Shown here one piece after another: positions 34,254 through 42,127 of a stretch of 45,814 nt of DNA. The position numbers and the translations under genes are program-made. The notes under the pieces are model-generated. The model was not told the origin of the DNA and did no database searches. It saw only the letters and a program-made list of their open reading frames with translations. Source of the stretch: an uncultured Collinsella sp. (lineage in GTDB: Bacteria; Actinomycetota; Coriobacteriia; Coriobacteriales; Coriobacteriaceae); NCBI GenBank assembly GCA_902494195.1, contig CABUSH010000017.1, positions 1 through 45,814 on the forward strand, in the 5' to 3' direction. Each line of letters starts with the position of its first letter. Positions within the stretch are counted from its first letter, which is position 1.

Positions 34254-35365
34254 TGGCGCCCGAGCAGCCGGCGCGCTCCGGTATCGATTTCTCGGCATTC
34301 CGCGATCCCAAGCTGGCTCGCGAGCTCATCGAGCGCATTCATGAGCTTGTCGGCGACCGCACCATCAACCTTATGGAAGTCTGCGGCACGCATACCGTGA
34401 GCATCGGGCGCTATGGCTTTCGCTCCATTATGCCGGCCGGGCTCAAGCTGCTGAGCGGCCCGGGCTGCCCCGTCTGCGTCACCGCCAACCGCGACATCGA
34501 CCACGCAATCGCGCTCGCCAACATAGACGGCGCCATCATCACCACCTTTGGCGACATGATGCGCGTGCCCGGATCATCCACCTCGCTCGCTGCGCAAAAG
34601 GCGGCGGGGCGCGATATCCGTATCGTCTATTCCCCGCTCGACGCGCTCGACATTGCCGAGCAAAACCCTGATCGCCCGGTCATTTTTATGGGCGTGGGCT
34701 TTGAGACTACGACGCCCACCATCGCCGCCGCCATCTTGGAGGCCGAGGTGCGCGGGCTTTTGAACTTCTCGGTCTATTGCGCCCACAAGGCCACGCCGCC
34801 GGCGTTGCGCGCCATCGCCAACGACCCCGAGACCACCATCGACGGCTTTATCCTGCCGGGCCACGTCGCCACCATCACGGGCTTGGCGCCCTTTAGCTTT
34901 TTGGTCGACGAATTCAATACCCCGGGCGTGGTCACGGGATTTGAACCGGTCGATATCCTGCAGGGCATCTGCATGCTGGTCCAGATGGTTGTTGAGGGGC
35001 AGCCCGCGATCGACAACGCCTACCGTCGCGGCGTCAATGCCGACGGCAATCCCGTGGCGCGCCAGCTGGTCGAGCAGGTATTTGAGCCGTGCGATACCAC
35101 ATGGCGCGGATTGGGGTCGATTGCGGCTTCGGGACTCGCCATTCGTCCCGAATTCTCGCGCTTTGATGCCAGCATGCGCTTTGGCGTGTCCATCGAGCCA
35201 ACGGTCGAGCCACGCGGATGCCGCTGCGGCGACGTGCTGCGCGGGGCCATTACGCCGAGCGACTGCCCCCTGTTCGGCCACGCTTGTACGCCCGAGCATC
35301 CCGTCGGCCCCTGCATGGTGAGCTCCGAAGGCAGCTGCGCAGCATATTTCCGCTACCGAGGCTAA
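34253..35365 (+). CDS. hypD: Hydrogenase maturation protein HypD
   Basis: HypD is the [4Fe-4S] scaffold on which the Fe(CN)2CO group is built, with HypC and HypE. The 370-aa product has the conserved motifs CGTHTVSIGRYG (Cys about 44), SGPGCPVCVT (Cys about 72 and 75) and GFETTTPT. Four cluster cysteines lie in the C-terminal part (CRCGDVLRG, DCPLFGHAC, PVGPCMVSSEGSC). The GTG start overlaps the hypC stop codon, giving coupled translation. Confidence 0.98.
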   Translation: MAPEQPARSGIDFSAFRDPKLARELIERIHELVGDRTINLMEVCGTHTVSIGRYGFRSIMPAGLKLLSGPGCPVCVTANRDIDHAIALANIDGAIITTFGDMMRVPGSSTSLAAQKAAGRDIRIVYSPLDALDIAEQNPDRPVIFMGVGFETTTPTIAAAILEAEVRGLLNFSVYCAHKATPPALRAIANDPETTIDGFILPGHVATITGLAPFSFLVDEFNTPGVVTGFEPVDILQGICMLVQMVVEGQPAIDNAYRRGVNADGNPVARQLVEQVFEPCDTTWRGLGSIAASGLAIRPEFSRFDASMRFGVSIEPTVEPRGCRCGDVLRGAITPSDCPLFGHACTPEHPVGPCMVSSEGSCAAYFRYRG

Positions 35366-35371
35366 TGGGTT

Positions 35372-35393
35372 CCGCCGTTCTAACGAACGGCGG
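35372..35393 (+). terminator. Hairpin between hypD and hypE
   Basis: CCGCCGTTC-TAAC-GAACGGCGG is a perfect 9-bp stem in the 84-nt gap. No U-tract follows, so it is more likely an mRNA-protecting or attenuating structure than a full terminator. Confidence 0.65.
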
Positions 35394-35449
35394 ACCGGTC
35401 GACGCTGCGCCTCACCCATATAATTCCACCCACGATTGGAGTTTTCGAT

Positions 35450-36484
35450 ATGTCCCATAGCGTTACCGATAGCACCGTCCTGCTGGGTCACGGCTCCGGC
35501 GGCCAGATGATGAAACGCATCATCGACGAGGTCTTTTTGGATGCCTTTGGGTCGCCCGAGCTACTCGAGGGCAACGATGCCGGCGTCGCCGCACTGCCCG
35601 CGAGCGGGCGCATCGCCATGTCGACCGACAGCTTTGTGGTGACGCCGCAGTTCTTCCCCGGCGGCAATATCGGCCGACTCGCCGTGTGCGGAACCGTCAA
35701 CGATGTCGCGACCTCGGGTGCCAATGTGCGCTACCTGTCGTGCGGCTTCATCCTCGAAGAGGGTTATCCCATGGACAAGCTGCGTCAGATCGTGCAAACC
35801 ATGGCCGAGACGGCGCGCGAGGCGGGCGTAGCGATCATCACCGGCGACACCAAAGTGGTTGAGCGCGGCGGGGCCGACGGCGTCTACATCAATACCGCCG
35901 GCGTGGGCGAAGTGCCCGCGGGTGTGGCGCTCAGTGGCGCAAACTGCCAGCCTGGCGATGTCATCCTGGTGTCGGGCACACTCGGCGACCACGGCATCGC
36001 CATCATGAGCCAACGCGAGGGCTTGGCGTTTTCGAGCAACATCCAAAGCGATGCCGCGCCGCTCAACCACCTGATAGCCGACGTTCTGGCCGCAGCCCCC
36101 GACACGCGCTGTTTCCGCGACCCCACGCGCGGCGGCCTTGCATCCACACTCAATGAGTTTGCGCAGGCCAGCGGCGTTGCCATGGAGGTCGATGAGAACG
36201 CCGTGCCCGTGCGTCCCGATGTGCAGGCAGCTTGCGAGATGCTCGGCTATGACGTGCTGCAGGTGGCAAACGAGGGCAAGATGGTCGCCGTGGTGCCAGC
36301 CGAGCAGGCCGATGCGGCTCTAGCCGCCATGCGTACTGCCCGCTACGGCGAGAACGCCGCGATTATCGGCCGCGTGCTGCCGCTTGGATCGGACGCTCGG
36401 CCCGCCGTGCGCGTACGCACCGGCTGGGGCTCAACCCGCATCCTCGACATGCTTGTGGGAGAACAGCTGCCAAGGATTTGCTAA
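35450..36484 (+). CDS. hypE: Hydrogenase maturation protein HypE
   Basis: HypE dehydrates its carbamoylated C-terminal cysteine to a thiocyanate and gives the cyanide to iron on HypC-HypD. The 344-aa product has the PurM-like ATP-binding part (LLGHGSGGQMMKRIIDEVF, GNDAGVAAL, TGDTKVVERG) and ends in PRIC, the required C-terminal Cys344. The start has GGAG 8 nt upstream. Final gene of the hypFCDE group. Confidence 0.98.
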   Translation: MSHSVTDSTVLLGHGSGGQMMKRIIDEVFLDAFGSPELLEGNDAGVAALPASGRIAMSTDSFVVTPQFFPGGNIGRLAVCGTVNDVATSGANVRYLSCGFILEEGYPMDKLRQIVQTMAETAREAGVAIITGDTKVVERGGADGVYINTAGVGEVPAGVALSGANCQPGDVILVSGTLGDHGIAIMSQREGLAFSSNIQSDAAPLNHLIADVLAAAPDTRCFRDPTRGGLASTLNEFAQASGVAMEVDENAVPVRPDVQAACEMLGYDVLQVANEGKMVAVVPAEQADAALAAMRTARYGENAAIIGRVLPLGSDARPAVRVRTGWGSTRILDMLVGEQLPRIC

Positions 36485-36610
36485 CGGCAAAGGCTCGCGG
36501 CTAGCGCAGCGCGGTTCAAGGCCGGCAAAGATATTCAGATTCCAAACGTGCCCGATACGCAGGCCCAGTATCATGGAGTGCGTTTTATTACTCAAACGGC
36601 AGGAGCACCC

Positions 36611-37279
36611 ATGGCGGCAGCGTTTTCCCATGTGATTTTTGACCTCGACGGCACTATCCTCAACACGCTCGAGGACCTGGCGGCCGCCGGCAACCATACC
36701 TGTGAGATGCACGGCTGGCCCACTTTTGCCGTTGACGAATACCGCTATAAGGTGGGAAACGGCATGCTCAAGCTGGTTGAGCGCTTTATGCCTGCCGAGT
36801 ATGCGGGCGACGGCCGCATGTTTGAGCAGACGCTTGCCGATTTTAGGGCTTACTACGGCGAGCACAAGGAGGACCACACCGCCCCCTATGCCGGCACAAT
36901 CGAGATGCTCGACCGTCTGCGCGCCGCGGGCATCCAGCTTGCCGTGCTTACCAACAAGGACCACATTTCGGCGGCCCCGCTTATCGAGAAGTACTTTGGT
37001 CCCGACCGCTTTGCGCTGGTCCAGGGCCGTGTCGACGCTTTTCCGCCCAAGCCCGAAGCGCCCGCCACGCTGCATGTGATGGAGGAGCTGAGCGCCGACC
37101 CGGCAACCACGCTCTATGTGGGCGATTCCAATGTCGACGTCCTGACCGGTCACAATGCCGGCCTCAAGAGCGCGGGCGTCACTTGGGGCTTCCGCGGCCG
37201 CGCAGAGCTGGAGGCCGCCGGCGCCGACTACGTGGTGGACACCCAGGACGAACTTGCCGAGCTGATCTTGGGCGAGTAA
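36611..37279 (+). CDS. gph: HAD-family phosphatase (phosphoglycolate phosphatase-like)
   Basis: A 222-aa haloacid dehalogenase-type phosphatase. Motif I is VIFDLDGTILNT (nucleophile Asp about 11), motif II VLTNKDH (about 115), and motifs III/IV end with a Lys in PPKPEAP and the acidic pair in VGDSNVDV. A helical cap domain (about 18-85) is of the Gph/PGMB class. Two upstream ATG codons exist, but the one at 36611 has AGGAG 5 nt before it. The gph name is by similarity; substrate specificity is not shown by the sequence. Confidence 0.85.
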   Translation: MAAAFSHVIFDLDGTILNTLEDLAAAGNHTCEMHGWPTFAVDEYRYKVGNGMLKLVERFMPAEYAGDGRMFEQTLADFRAYYGEHKEDHTAPYAGTIEMLDRLRAAGIQLAVLTNKDHISAAPLIEKYFGPDRFALVQGRVDAFPPKPEAPATLHVMEELSADPATTLYVGDSNVDVLTGHNAGLKSAGVTWGFRGRAELEAAGADYVVDTQDELAELILGE

Positions 37280-37320
37280 CGAGCGACACCGCTTAACGCA
37301 GCTGCAACAATTCTTCCGCG

Positions 37321-37368
37321 CGGAAAGCGCATCCCGTTTTGGAGCTCCGGAATGGGATGCGCTTTCCG
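37321..37368. repeat. Family D palindrome, copy 2
   Basis: CGGAAAGCGCATCCC (37321-37335) pairs perfectly with GGGATGCGCTTTCCG (37354-37368). Compared with copy 1 at 22394, both arms have changed together. A further diverged arm pair follows to about 37466. Confidence 0.85.
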
Positions 37369-37570
37369 TTTGAGGCGCGTCGGGGAAACGGCATCCCGTT
37401 TCAGAGCAATATTCCGGGTCGCACTTTCCGCAACCCATCCCATCCGGAAACCGCAACCCATTATTCGCCCAAAAACCGGCTCGCATTTTCCCGAGCATTC
37501 GATGCAGCGCTGGTGCAAGGAGTGTCCCTAACTGCCGGCAGAAAAGGAACGTCCCCAAGTGCCGCAAGAG

Positions 37571-37612
37571 TGTCCCTTTTGACTAGTCATTTAAGAACGT
37601 CCCCAATGACTA
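37571..37612. repeat. Family F, truncated copy
   Basis: GACTAGTC, TTAAGAACGTCCCCAATGAC and TACC match the right half of the full copy at 17559. The left half is replaced by other GTCCC-containing sequence. As at 17559, it directly precedes an E element. Confidence 0.8.
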
Positions 37613-37618
37613 CCATGG

Positions 37619-37786
37619 CAACGCCGCAGGTAGAGGACGGACAGCGAAAACGCCCCTAAGCGAGCAAGGTGACGTGAAATGAAAGGGCGCTGACCTTCTG
37701 GTCGCGCCCTTGAAATTGAACGTCAGATTGCCGCTTAGGGGCGTTTGCAGCGTCAACTGGTTACGCGGTTCGTAGAACCGCGTAAC
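37619..37786. repeat. Element E2: nested-hairpin 3'-flank element
   Basis: The leader is identical to E1 for about 30 bp (AACGCCGCAGGTAGAGGACG). The outer helix is 37651-37678 with 37716-37743. The inner hairpin AAGGGCGCTGACC-TTCT-GGTCGCGCCCTT keeps the E1 loop. The 12-bp stem (37760-37771 with 37775-37786) lies 4 nt from the lipoprotein stop; its central C-G pair is G-C here, so pairing is preserved. Confidence 0.88.
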
Positions 37787-37790
37787 TCCT

Positions 37791-38348
37791 CTAGCTCATC
37801 ATGGCACTCATCATCTCGTTGGTTGCGGAATCGTCAGCAGACCACTCGCCGTCGTCATTGCAGGAGTACTTGAAGGTGACCTTGGTGTCCTTGGTCTTAG
37901 CAGCCTTGGTCACATCGACCATAACCTGACCGGCCATCTTGTACAGCTCGTCATCGGAAGGCATCGAATCGAGCGCGGCGACCTTCTCCTGATACTGGGT
38001 GGCAAAATCCTCAACGATCTGGTTCATGGACTTGCAGGTAATGGTGACCTCGGCAGTTGCGGTACCCTTGTCCTCGTCGACCGTCACGTCGCCGATCTTG
38101 TAGTCAAAGCCCTCGAGATAGCTCTTGGCGTACTCCTTGGGATCGATGCCCAGCTGCTCGAACTCGTCGCCCGAGGCCTCTTCCAGGCCGGCGAGGAAGT
38201 CGTCGCCACCGTTCTTGACCTCGTCAAACTGCGTCGTAAGATCCTCGGTGATGAGCTCCTCAACCGAAGGACCTCCGCAGCCGGAAAGCACAACCACGCA
38301 CGCGACCAGAACAGCCATCAGGGGCGCAAGCAGCAGCTTCTTCTTCAT
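37791..38348 (-). CDS. Lipoprotein of unknown function
   Basis: A 185-aa exported lipoprotein. The signal peptide (about 1-27, KKKLLLAPLMAVLVACVVV) ends in the lipobox LSGC, so Cys28 or near it would be lipidated. The mature part is acidic, with a cystatin-like beta pattern (DVTVDEDKGTATAEVTITC) and no known catalytic motif; it recalls the small DUF-type lipoproteins of coriobacteria and clostridia. The ATG at 38348 has GGGAGGAA 4 nt upstream. It is alone between convergent and divergent neighbours. Element E2 lies at its 3' end. Confidence 0.85.
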   Translation of the reverse strand: MKKKLLLAPLMAVLVACVVVLSGCGGPSVEELITEDLTTQFDEVKNGGDDFLAGLEEASGDEFEQLGIDPKEYAKSYLEGFDYKIGDVTVDEDKGTATAEVTITCKSMNQIVEDFATQYQEKVAALDSMPSDDELYKMAGQVMVDVTKAAKTKDTKVTFKYSCNDDGEWSADDSATNEMMSAMMS

Positions 38349-38527
38349 GACATTCCTCCCAACAAGCGGCACCGCGCTTCCCGACGCGGTGCACGTCGTA
38401 ACAATAAGGCCATACTAGCCGCTAACGAACACCCCCGGCAAAGCAAAGGCGCAAACGGCTCGATTTAACGTCCGAACGGTTTACCGGTCCGCCCAACGCG
38501 CAATAAAACGTTCCGCCGCATTGCAAT

Positions 38528-38562
38528 AAAAAAGGGTGGTCGGACAATTCGACCACCCCAAA
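38528..38562 (-). terminator. Terminator of the PTS IIA gene
   Basis: On the minus strand GGGTGGTCG pairs with CGACCACCC around AATTGTC and ends in TTTTTT. It lies 21 nt past the stop. Confidence 0.9.
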
Positions 38563-38583
38563 ACACCCTTATGTTGCCGCAGA

Positions 38584-39120
38584 CTACTTGCGGACGACCT
38601 TGACGATGACATCGCCGGCGGCGACAGCGGAGTCAGCCTCGACGGCGAGCTCGACGTCGGCGAACTCGGCGGTGTTGGACACAGCCACGACGACGCAGTC
38701 CTTGTAGCCGGCAGCGGCGATCTTGGCGCGGTCGATCTTAAGCATGGGCTGGCCAGCCTTAACGACATCGTCAGCCTTGACGAAGCCCTCGAAGCCGTCG
38801 CCGTTCATGTTGACGGTATCGACGCCAACGTGCACCAGAACCTCGATGCCGCTATCGGACTGCAGGCCCACGGCATGACCCATGGTGACGGTCACCTTGC
38901 CGTCGCAGGGAGCGTAGACCAGGTCGTCCTCGGGCCACACGGCGCAGCCCTTGCCCAGAACCTCGCCGCCAAAGACGGGATCGGGCACGTCAGCCATCTT
39001 AATGACCTTGCCCTTGACGGGCGAGCACAGCACGTCGGCGCCGGCAGAAGCAGAGATGGAGGCAGGAGCAGCGGCAGCCGCGGGCTCAGCCTTCTTCTTG
39101 AACATATCAAACAGACCCAT
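38584..39120 (-). CDS. crr: PTS glucose-type IIA protein
   Basis: A 178-aa phosphocarrier that passes phosphate from HPr to a sugar IIB domain and may regulate catabolism. The head (MGLFDMFKKK) is followed by an Ala-rich linker and the IIAGlc sandwich (about 28-175). The phospho-acceptor is His97 in VLVHVGVDTV, and the helper His82 is in GHAVGL. The start is chosen for GAGGAG 7 nt upstream. It follows the GH1 gene on the same strand after 160 nt, so a joint role in beta-glucoside use is plausible, but no IIB/IIC permease is in the window. Confidence 0.93.
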   Translation of the reverse strand: MGLFDMFKKKAEPAAAAAPASISASAGADVLCSPVKGKVIKMADVPDPVFGGEVLGKGCAVWPEDDLVYAPCDGKVTVTMGHAVGLQSDSGIEVLVHVGVDTVNMNGDGFEGFVKADDVVKAGQPMLKIDRAKIAAAGYKDCVVVAVSNTAEFADVELAVEADSAVAAGDVIVKVVRK

Positions 39121-39280
39121 GCGTTTTCTCCTCTTGATTAAGCGCAACGTTATGCGCATGCCTATGGTGATTATAGTGCCAAATGATCAAATTGCTAAGG
39201 TGAGAGCTCGAATCGCAAGCCCTTTCAAGCCCTTTCAAGCCCATCCCAAGGCTTTTCCCCAGCGGCACTCATATTGTCGA

Positions 39281-40729
39281 TCAAGCCAAGCCCTCGGTGC
39301 CGTTGGACTTGATGATCTTCTGGTATGCAAAGAAGCTGTCCTTGCGGCGGCGCTCGTAGGTGCCGGTGCCATCGTCGTACTTATCGACGTGGATGAAGCC
39401 GTAGCGCTTGCGCATCTCGCCAGTGCCGGCGGAAACCAGGTCGATAGGACCCCACCAGGTGTAGGCAATCAGGTCGACGCCGTCGGCAATGGCCTCGCCC
39501 ATGGCCTTGATGTGGCTGCGCAAGTAGGCGATGCGATACGGGTCGTGGATGGAGCCGTCCTCCTCGACCTCGTCGTAGGCGCCCATGCCGTTCTCGACCA
39601 CCATCAGCGGAATCTCGTAGCGGGCGTAAATCTCGTTGAGGGCGATGCGCAGGCCCAACGGATCGATCTGCCAGCCCCAGTCGGTGGACTCCAGATAGGG
39701 ATTCTTGCCGCCAAAGGTCATGTTGCCCTCGGTCATCTCGTGGTCCTTGTGGGTGCCCACGGTGCCGGACATGTAGTAGCTAAAGGTGTAGAAATCAACC
39801 TTGCCGTCGGCGATATCCTGCAGGTCGCCGTCCTCCATCACGAGTTCAACATCGTTCTCGGCCCAGAAGCGCTTGGCATAGAACGGGTACTTGCCGCGCA
39901 CCTGCACGTCGGAGCAGTACCAATTCATGGTATTCATCTCCTGCTGCGCGGCGAACACGTCGGCCGGATCGCACGTGGCGGCATAGGAAAGGATGAAACA
40001 GTCCATGTTGCCCATCTTAAACTGCGGGTAATGCTCGTGGGCATAGCGCACGACGCGGCCGCTGGCGACAAACTGGTGATGCAGCGCCTGCATACGAGCC
40101 TGCGGCGTGGTGTGGACCGCCGACGCCGGGCCCTCAAAGCCCTGAATCATGCTGGTCTCAAAGAGGTTGCCCATGTCCTGAGTGCCGCAGTTGATCTCGT
40201 TGAAGGTGAGCCAGAACTTGACCTTGTCTTGATAGCGGTCGAAGACGGTCTGGCAGTACTTCTCAAAGAAGCCGATGAGCTCGCGGCTCGCCCAGCCGTT
40301 GTATTTCTCGACCAGGTGATAGGGCATCTCGTAGTGCGAGAGGGTCACGAGCGGCTCGATATTGTGGGCACGCAGGCAGTCGAAGACGCGGTCGTAGAAG
40401 GCGAGGCCGGCCTCGTTGGGCTCAGCGTTGTCGCCGTTGGGAAAGATACGGCTCCAGGAGATGGACATGCGGAACATGGTAAAGCCCATCTCGGCGAACA
40501 GCGCGATGTCCTCCTCGTAGTGATGGTAGAAATCGATACCGTCATGATTGGGGTAGAAGCGGTTGGGGTCGATGTCGACCGTAATCTGACGCGGCTCCTT
40601 GTAGCTGCCGCCCAAGAAATGGTCGTCGCCGGAAGGACCGCGGCCGTCCACGTTCCAAGCGCCCTCAAACTGGTTGGCAGCGGTGGCGCCACCCCAATAG
40701 AAACCCTCGGGGAACTTGATATTTGCCAT
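39281..40729 (-). CDS. GH1 family 6-phospho-beta-glucosidase-like enzyme
   Basis: A 482-aa cytoplasmic glycosidase with an (alpha/beta)8 barrel. The N-terminal GH1 signature is FYWGGATAANQFEGAW, the acid/base is Glu in TFNEIN (about 176) and the nucleophile is Glu in VENGMG (about 378). The Ser/Lys/Tyr pattern near the end (DLVSAGTGEMRKRYGFIHVD) fits phospho-sugar binding and therefore a PTS product. The start at 40729 is preferred because AGGAG is 6 nt before it, whereas an ATG two codons earlier abuts the site. It is flanked by PTS IIA downstream and an AraC regulator upstream. Confidence 0.92.
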   Translation of the reverse strand: MANIKFPEGFYWGGATAANQFEGAWNVDGRGPSGDDHFLGGSYKEPRQITVDIDPNRFYPNHDGIDFYHHYEEDIALFAEMGFTMFRMSISWSRIFPNGDNAEPNEAGLAFYDRVFDCLRAHNIEPLVTLSHYEMPYHLVEKYNGWASRELIGFFEKYCQTVFDRYQDKVKFWLTFNEINCGTQDMGNLFETSMIQGFEGPASAVHTTPQARMQALHHQFVASGRVVRYAHEHYPQFKMGNMDCFILSYAATCDPADVFAAQQEMNTMNWYCSDVQVRGKYPFYAKRFWAENDVELVMEDGDLQDIADGKVDFYTFSYYMSGTVGTHKDHEMTEGNMTFGGKNPYLESTDWGWQIDPLGLRIALNEIYARYEIPLMVVENGMGAYDEVEEDGSIHDPYRIAYLRSHIKAMGEAIADGVDLIAYTWWGPIDLVSAGTGEMRKRYGFIHVDKYDDGTGTYERRRKDSFFAYQKIIKSNGTEGLA

Positions 40730-40865
40730 GAGCATCTCCTTTGCATCGCGGATCGATGAGCTGAGTATCGCCTGCGCACGGGACGGGCAGAAGCGGGCGC
40801 GCCAAACCCGACACTTCTTTTCGTTCTCGAGTCCTGCCGCCGCCCCGTCCCTGACACTTCCTGAT

Positions 40866-40900
40866 ACCTACCAAAAAGGGACAGGTTTATTTTGGCAGGT
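40866..40900. repeat. Family A palindrome, copy 1
   Basis: Core CCAAAAAGGGACAGGTTTAT then TTTGG (40871-40895); outer ACCT/AGGT extends the stem. It lies directly after the AraC stop codon. Copies at 42083 and 44690 are almost identical. Confidence 0.9.
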
Positions 40901-40901
40901 T

Positions 40902-41909
40902 TTATCTGGGCAAACGCCGGCGGTAGGCGGCCGGCGTACAGCCATAGCGCTCGGCAAACTTTTTGTAGAAGAAGCTCATATTGGCATAGCCCACCTCGCG
41001 CGCTGCGGCCTCTGCAGTAGCACCGGTGTCGAGTAGCGCCGCCGCGCGTGTCAGGCGGCTCTCCTGCACGAGCTGCATAAATGTGCGGCCCGTCTGCCGC
41101 TTGAGCAGCGCGCTTGTGTAGTTGGGACTCAGGTGCAGGTGGCGGGCCAAATCGTTGAGTGTGCAATCGCAAGCATGCCGCTCGATGTAGCTCATCGCCG
41201 CCGCAACCTGCGCCGAGGGAAGCGCGGGTGCGCCCGTTTGCAGCAGCGCGGCCTCGTAGCTTTGCATGAGCTCGACCAGCAGCAGCTCAAACAGCCTCGA
41301 CACGATCTGGGGGCTCGCTGTCGTCGGCTCCAGGAGCTCGCACAACATCTCCTGCATATACCGGCGCACGCGGCGGCTGTTGCCCGTACGGAAATGCACG
41401 TGCCCGCGATGATCGGTCTCGTCGTTAAGTGCGTTGAGCAGGAACTGCGAGACGGCGCTTGCGGACGAAAGGCTTTGCTCCAGGCTGCGGCGCAGCATCG
41501 GCCGCGAAATGACAATGCTCAACATCAGGTCGTGCTCGCCGAGCTCACCTACGGCATGTGGACAGGCGGCATCGAGCAGAAGCACCTCGTTTTGGACGAG
41601 CGTGAGTTGCGTACCATTGACAATCTGTGGCGCGCACCCTCGATAGACATAGCTGATTTCGACATAATCGTGCACGTGCTCCGGCACGGGGTTAAAGCGC
41701 GAGTTGCGCACAATCGACAGGCCCTCGGGCATGCCTTCTTGGTGCAGAGTGTACGTCGCGTTACCGATTTTATGAACATGCCTGCCATCGATATCTGCCT
41801 GTTGACCCCGTCTAAATGCATCGTTCCAGTCATAGCGAGCGCCCGCGCAGTAAGCGCGCTCACTGTCGGTCAGCTCGAGCAAAAGATTGTCCAAACATGC
41901 GATATCCAT
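40902..41909 (-). CDS. AraC-family transcriptional regulator
   Basis: A 335-aa regulator. The N-terminal cupin-like sugar-sensing half (about 60-140) has the HVHDYVEISYVYRG and CPHAVGE elements. The C-terminal double helix-turn-helix (about 235-335) includes CTLNDLARHLHLSPNYTSAL and AAREVGYANMSFFYKKFAER. It is divergent from the GH106-like gene and faces away from GH1, so it probably activates one or both. Family A hairpins bracket it (40866 and 42083). Confidence 0.93.
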   Translation of the reverse strand: MDIACLDNLLLELTDSERAYCAGARYDWNDAFRRGQQADIDGRHVHKIGNATYTLHQEGMPEGLSIVRNSRFNPVPEHVHDYVEISYVYRGCAPQIVNGTQLTLVQNEVLLLDAACPHAVGELGEHDLMLSIVISRPMLRRSLEQSLSSASAVSQFLLNALNDETDHRGHVHFRTGNSRRVRRYMQEMLCELLEPTTASPQIVSRLFELLLVELMQSYEAALLQTGAPALPSAQVAAAMSYIERHACDCTLNDLARHLHLSPNYTSALLKRQTGRTFMQLVQESRLTRAAALLDTGATAEAAAREVGYANMSFFYKKFAERYGCTPAAYRRRLPR

Positions 41910-42082
41910 GGCGCCACCATCGTTGATTTAGTCATATTTAGCCGTGGTTTTGATATTAGCAGGGCAGCACGGGCGACGTACCCTGAACTCGCAAGGGTTT
42001 AGAAAGTTGGTTATGGCATGTGGCACGCGTCCCAGCTCTTCGCCAAGCAACTGTGGGGTGACGTTTGCCCAGATAAAACCGA

Positions 42083-42107
42083 CCAAAATAAACCTGTCCC
42101 TTTTTGG
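42083..42107. repeat. Family A palindrome, copy 2
   Basis: CCAAAATAAACCTGTCCCTT then TTTGG, just before the ribosome site of the GH106-like gene (about 42116-42121). A folded stem would lie in the 5' leader. Confidence 0.9.
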
Positions 42108-42127
42108 CAGGTTTTGAAGGAGTGAGT

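Larger units (their letters stand above)
37280..37790. other. 511-bp convergent intergenic region
   Basis: Convergent ends of the phosphatase and lipoprotein genes. It is filled by family D hairpins (37321-37466), a truncated family F and element E2, with only short unassigned stretches between. No gene is visible. Confidence 0.7.

Noticed and set aside
39218..39250. Short tandem repeat AAGCCCTTTC downstream of GH1
   Set aside because: Only two to three units of about 11 bp; too short for a functional claim.
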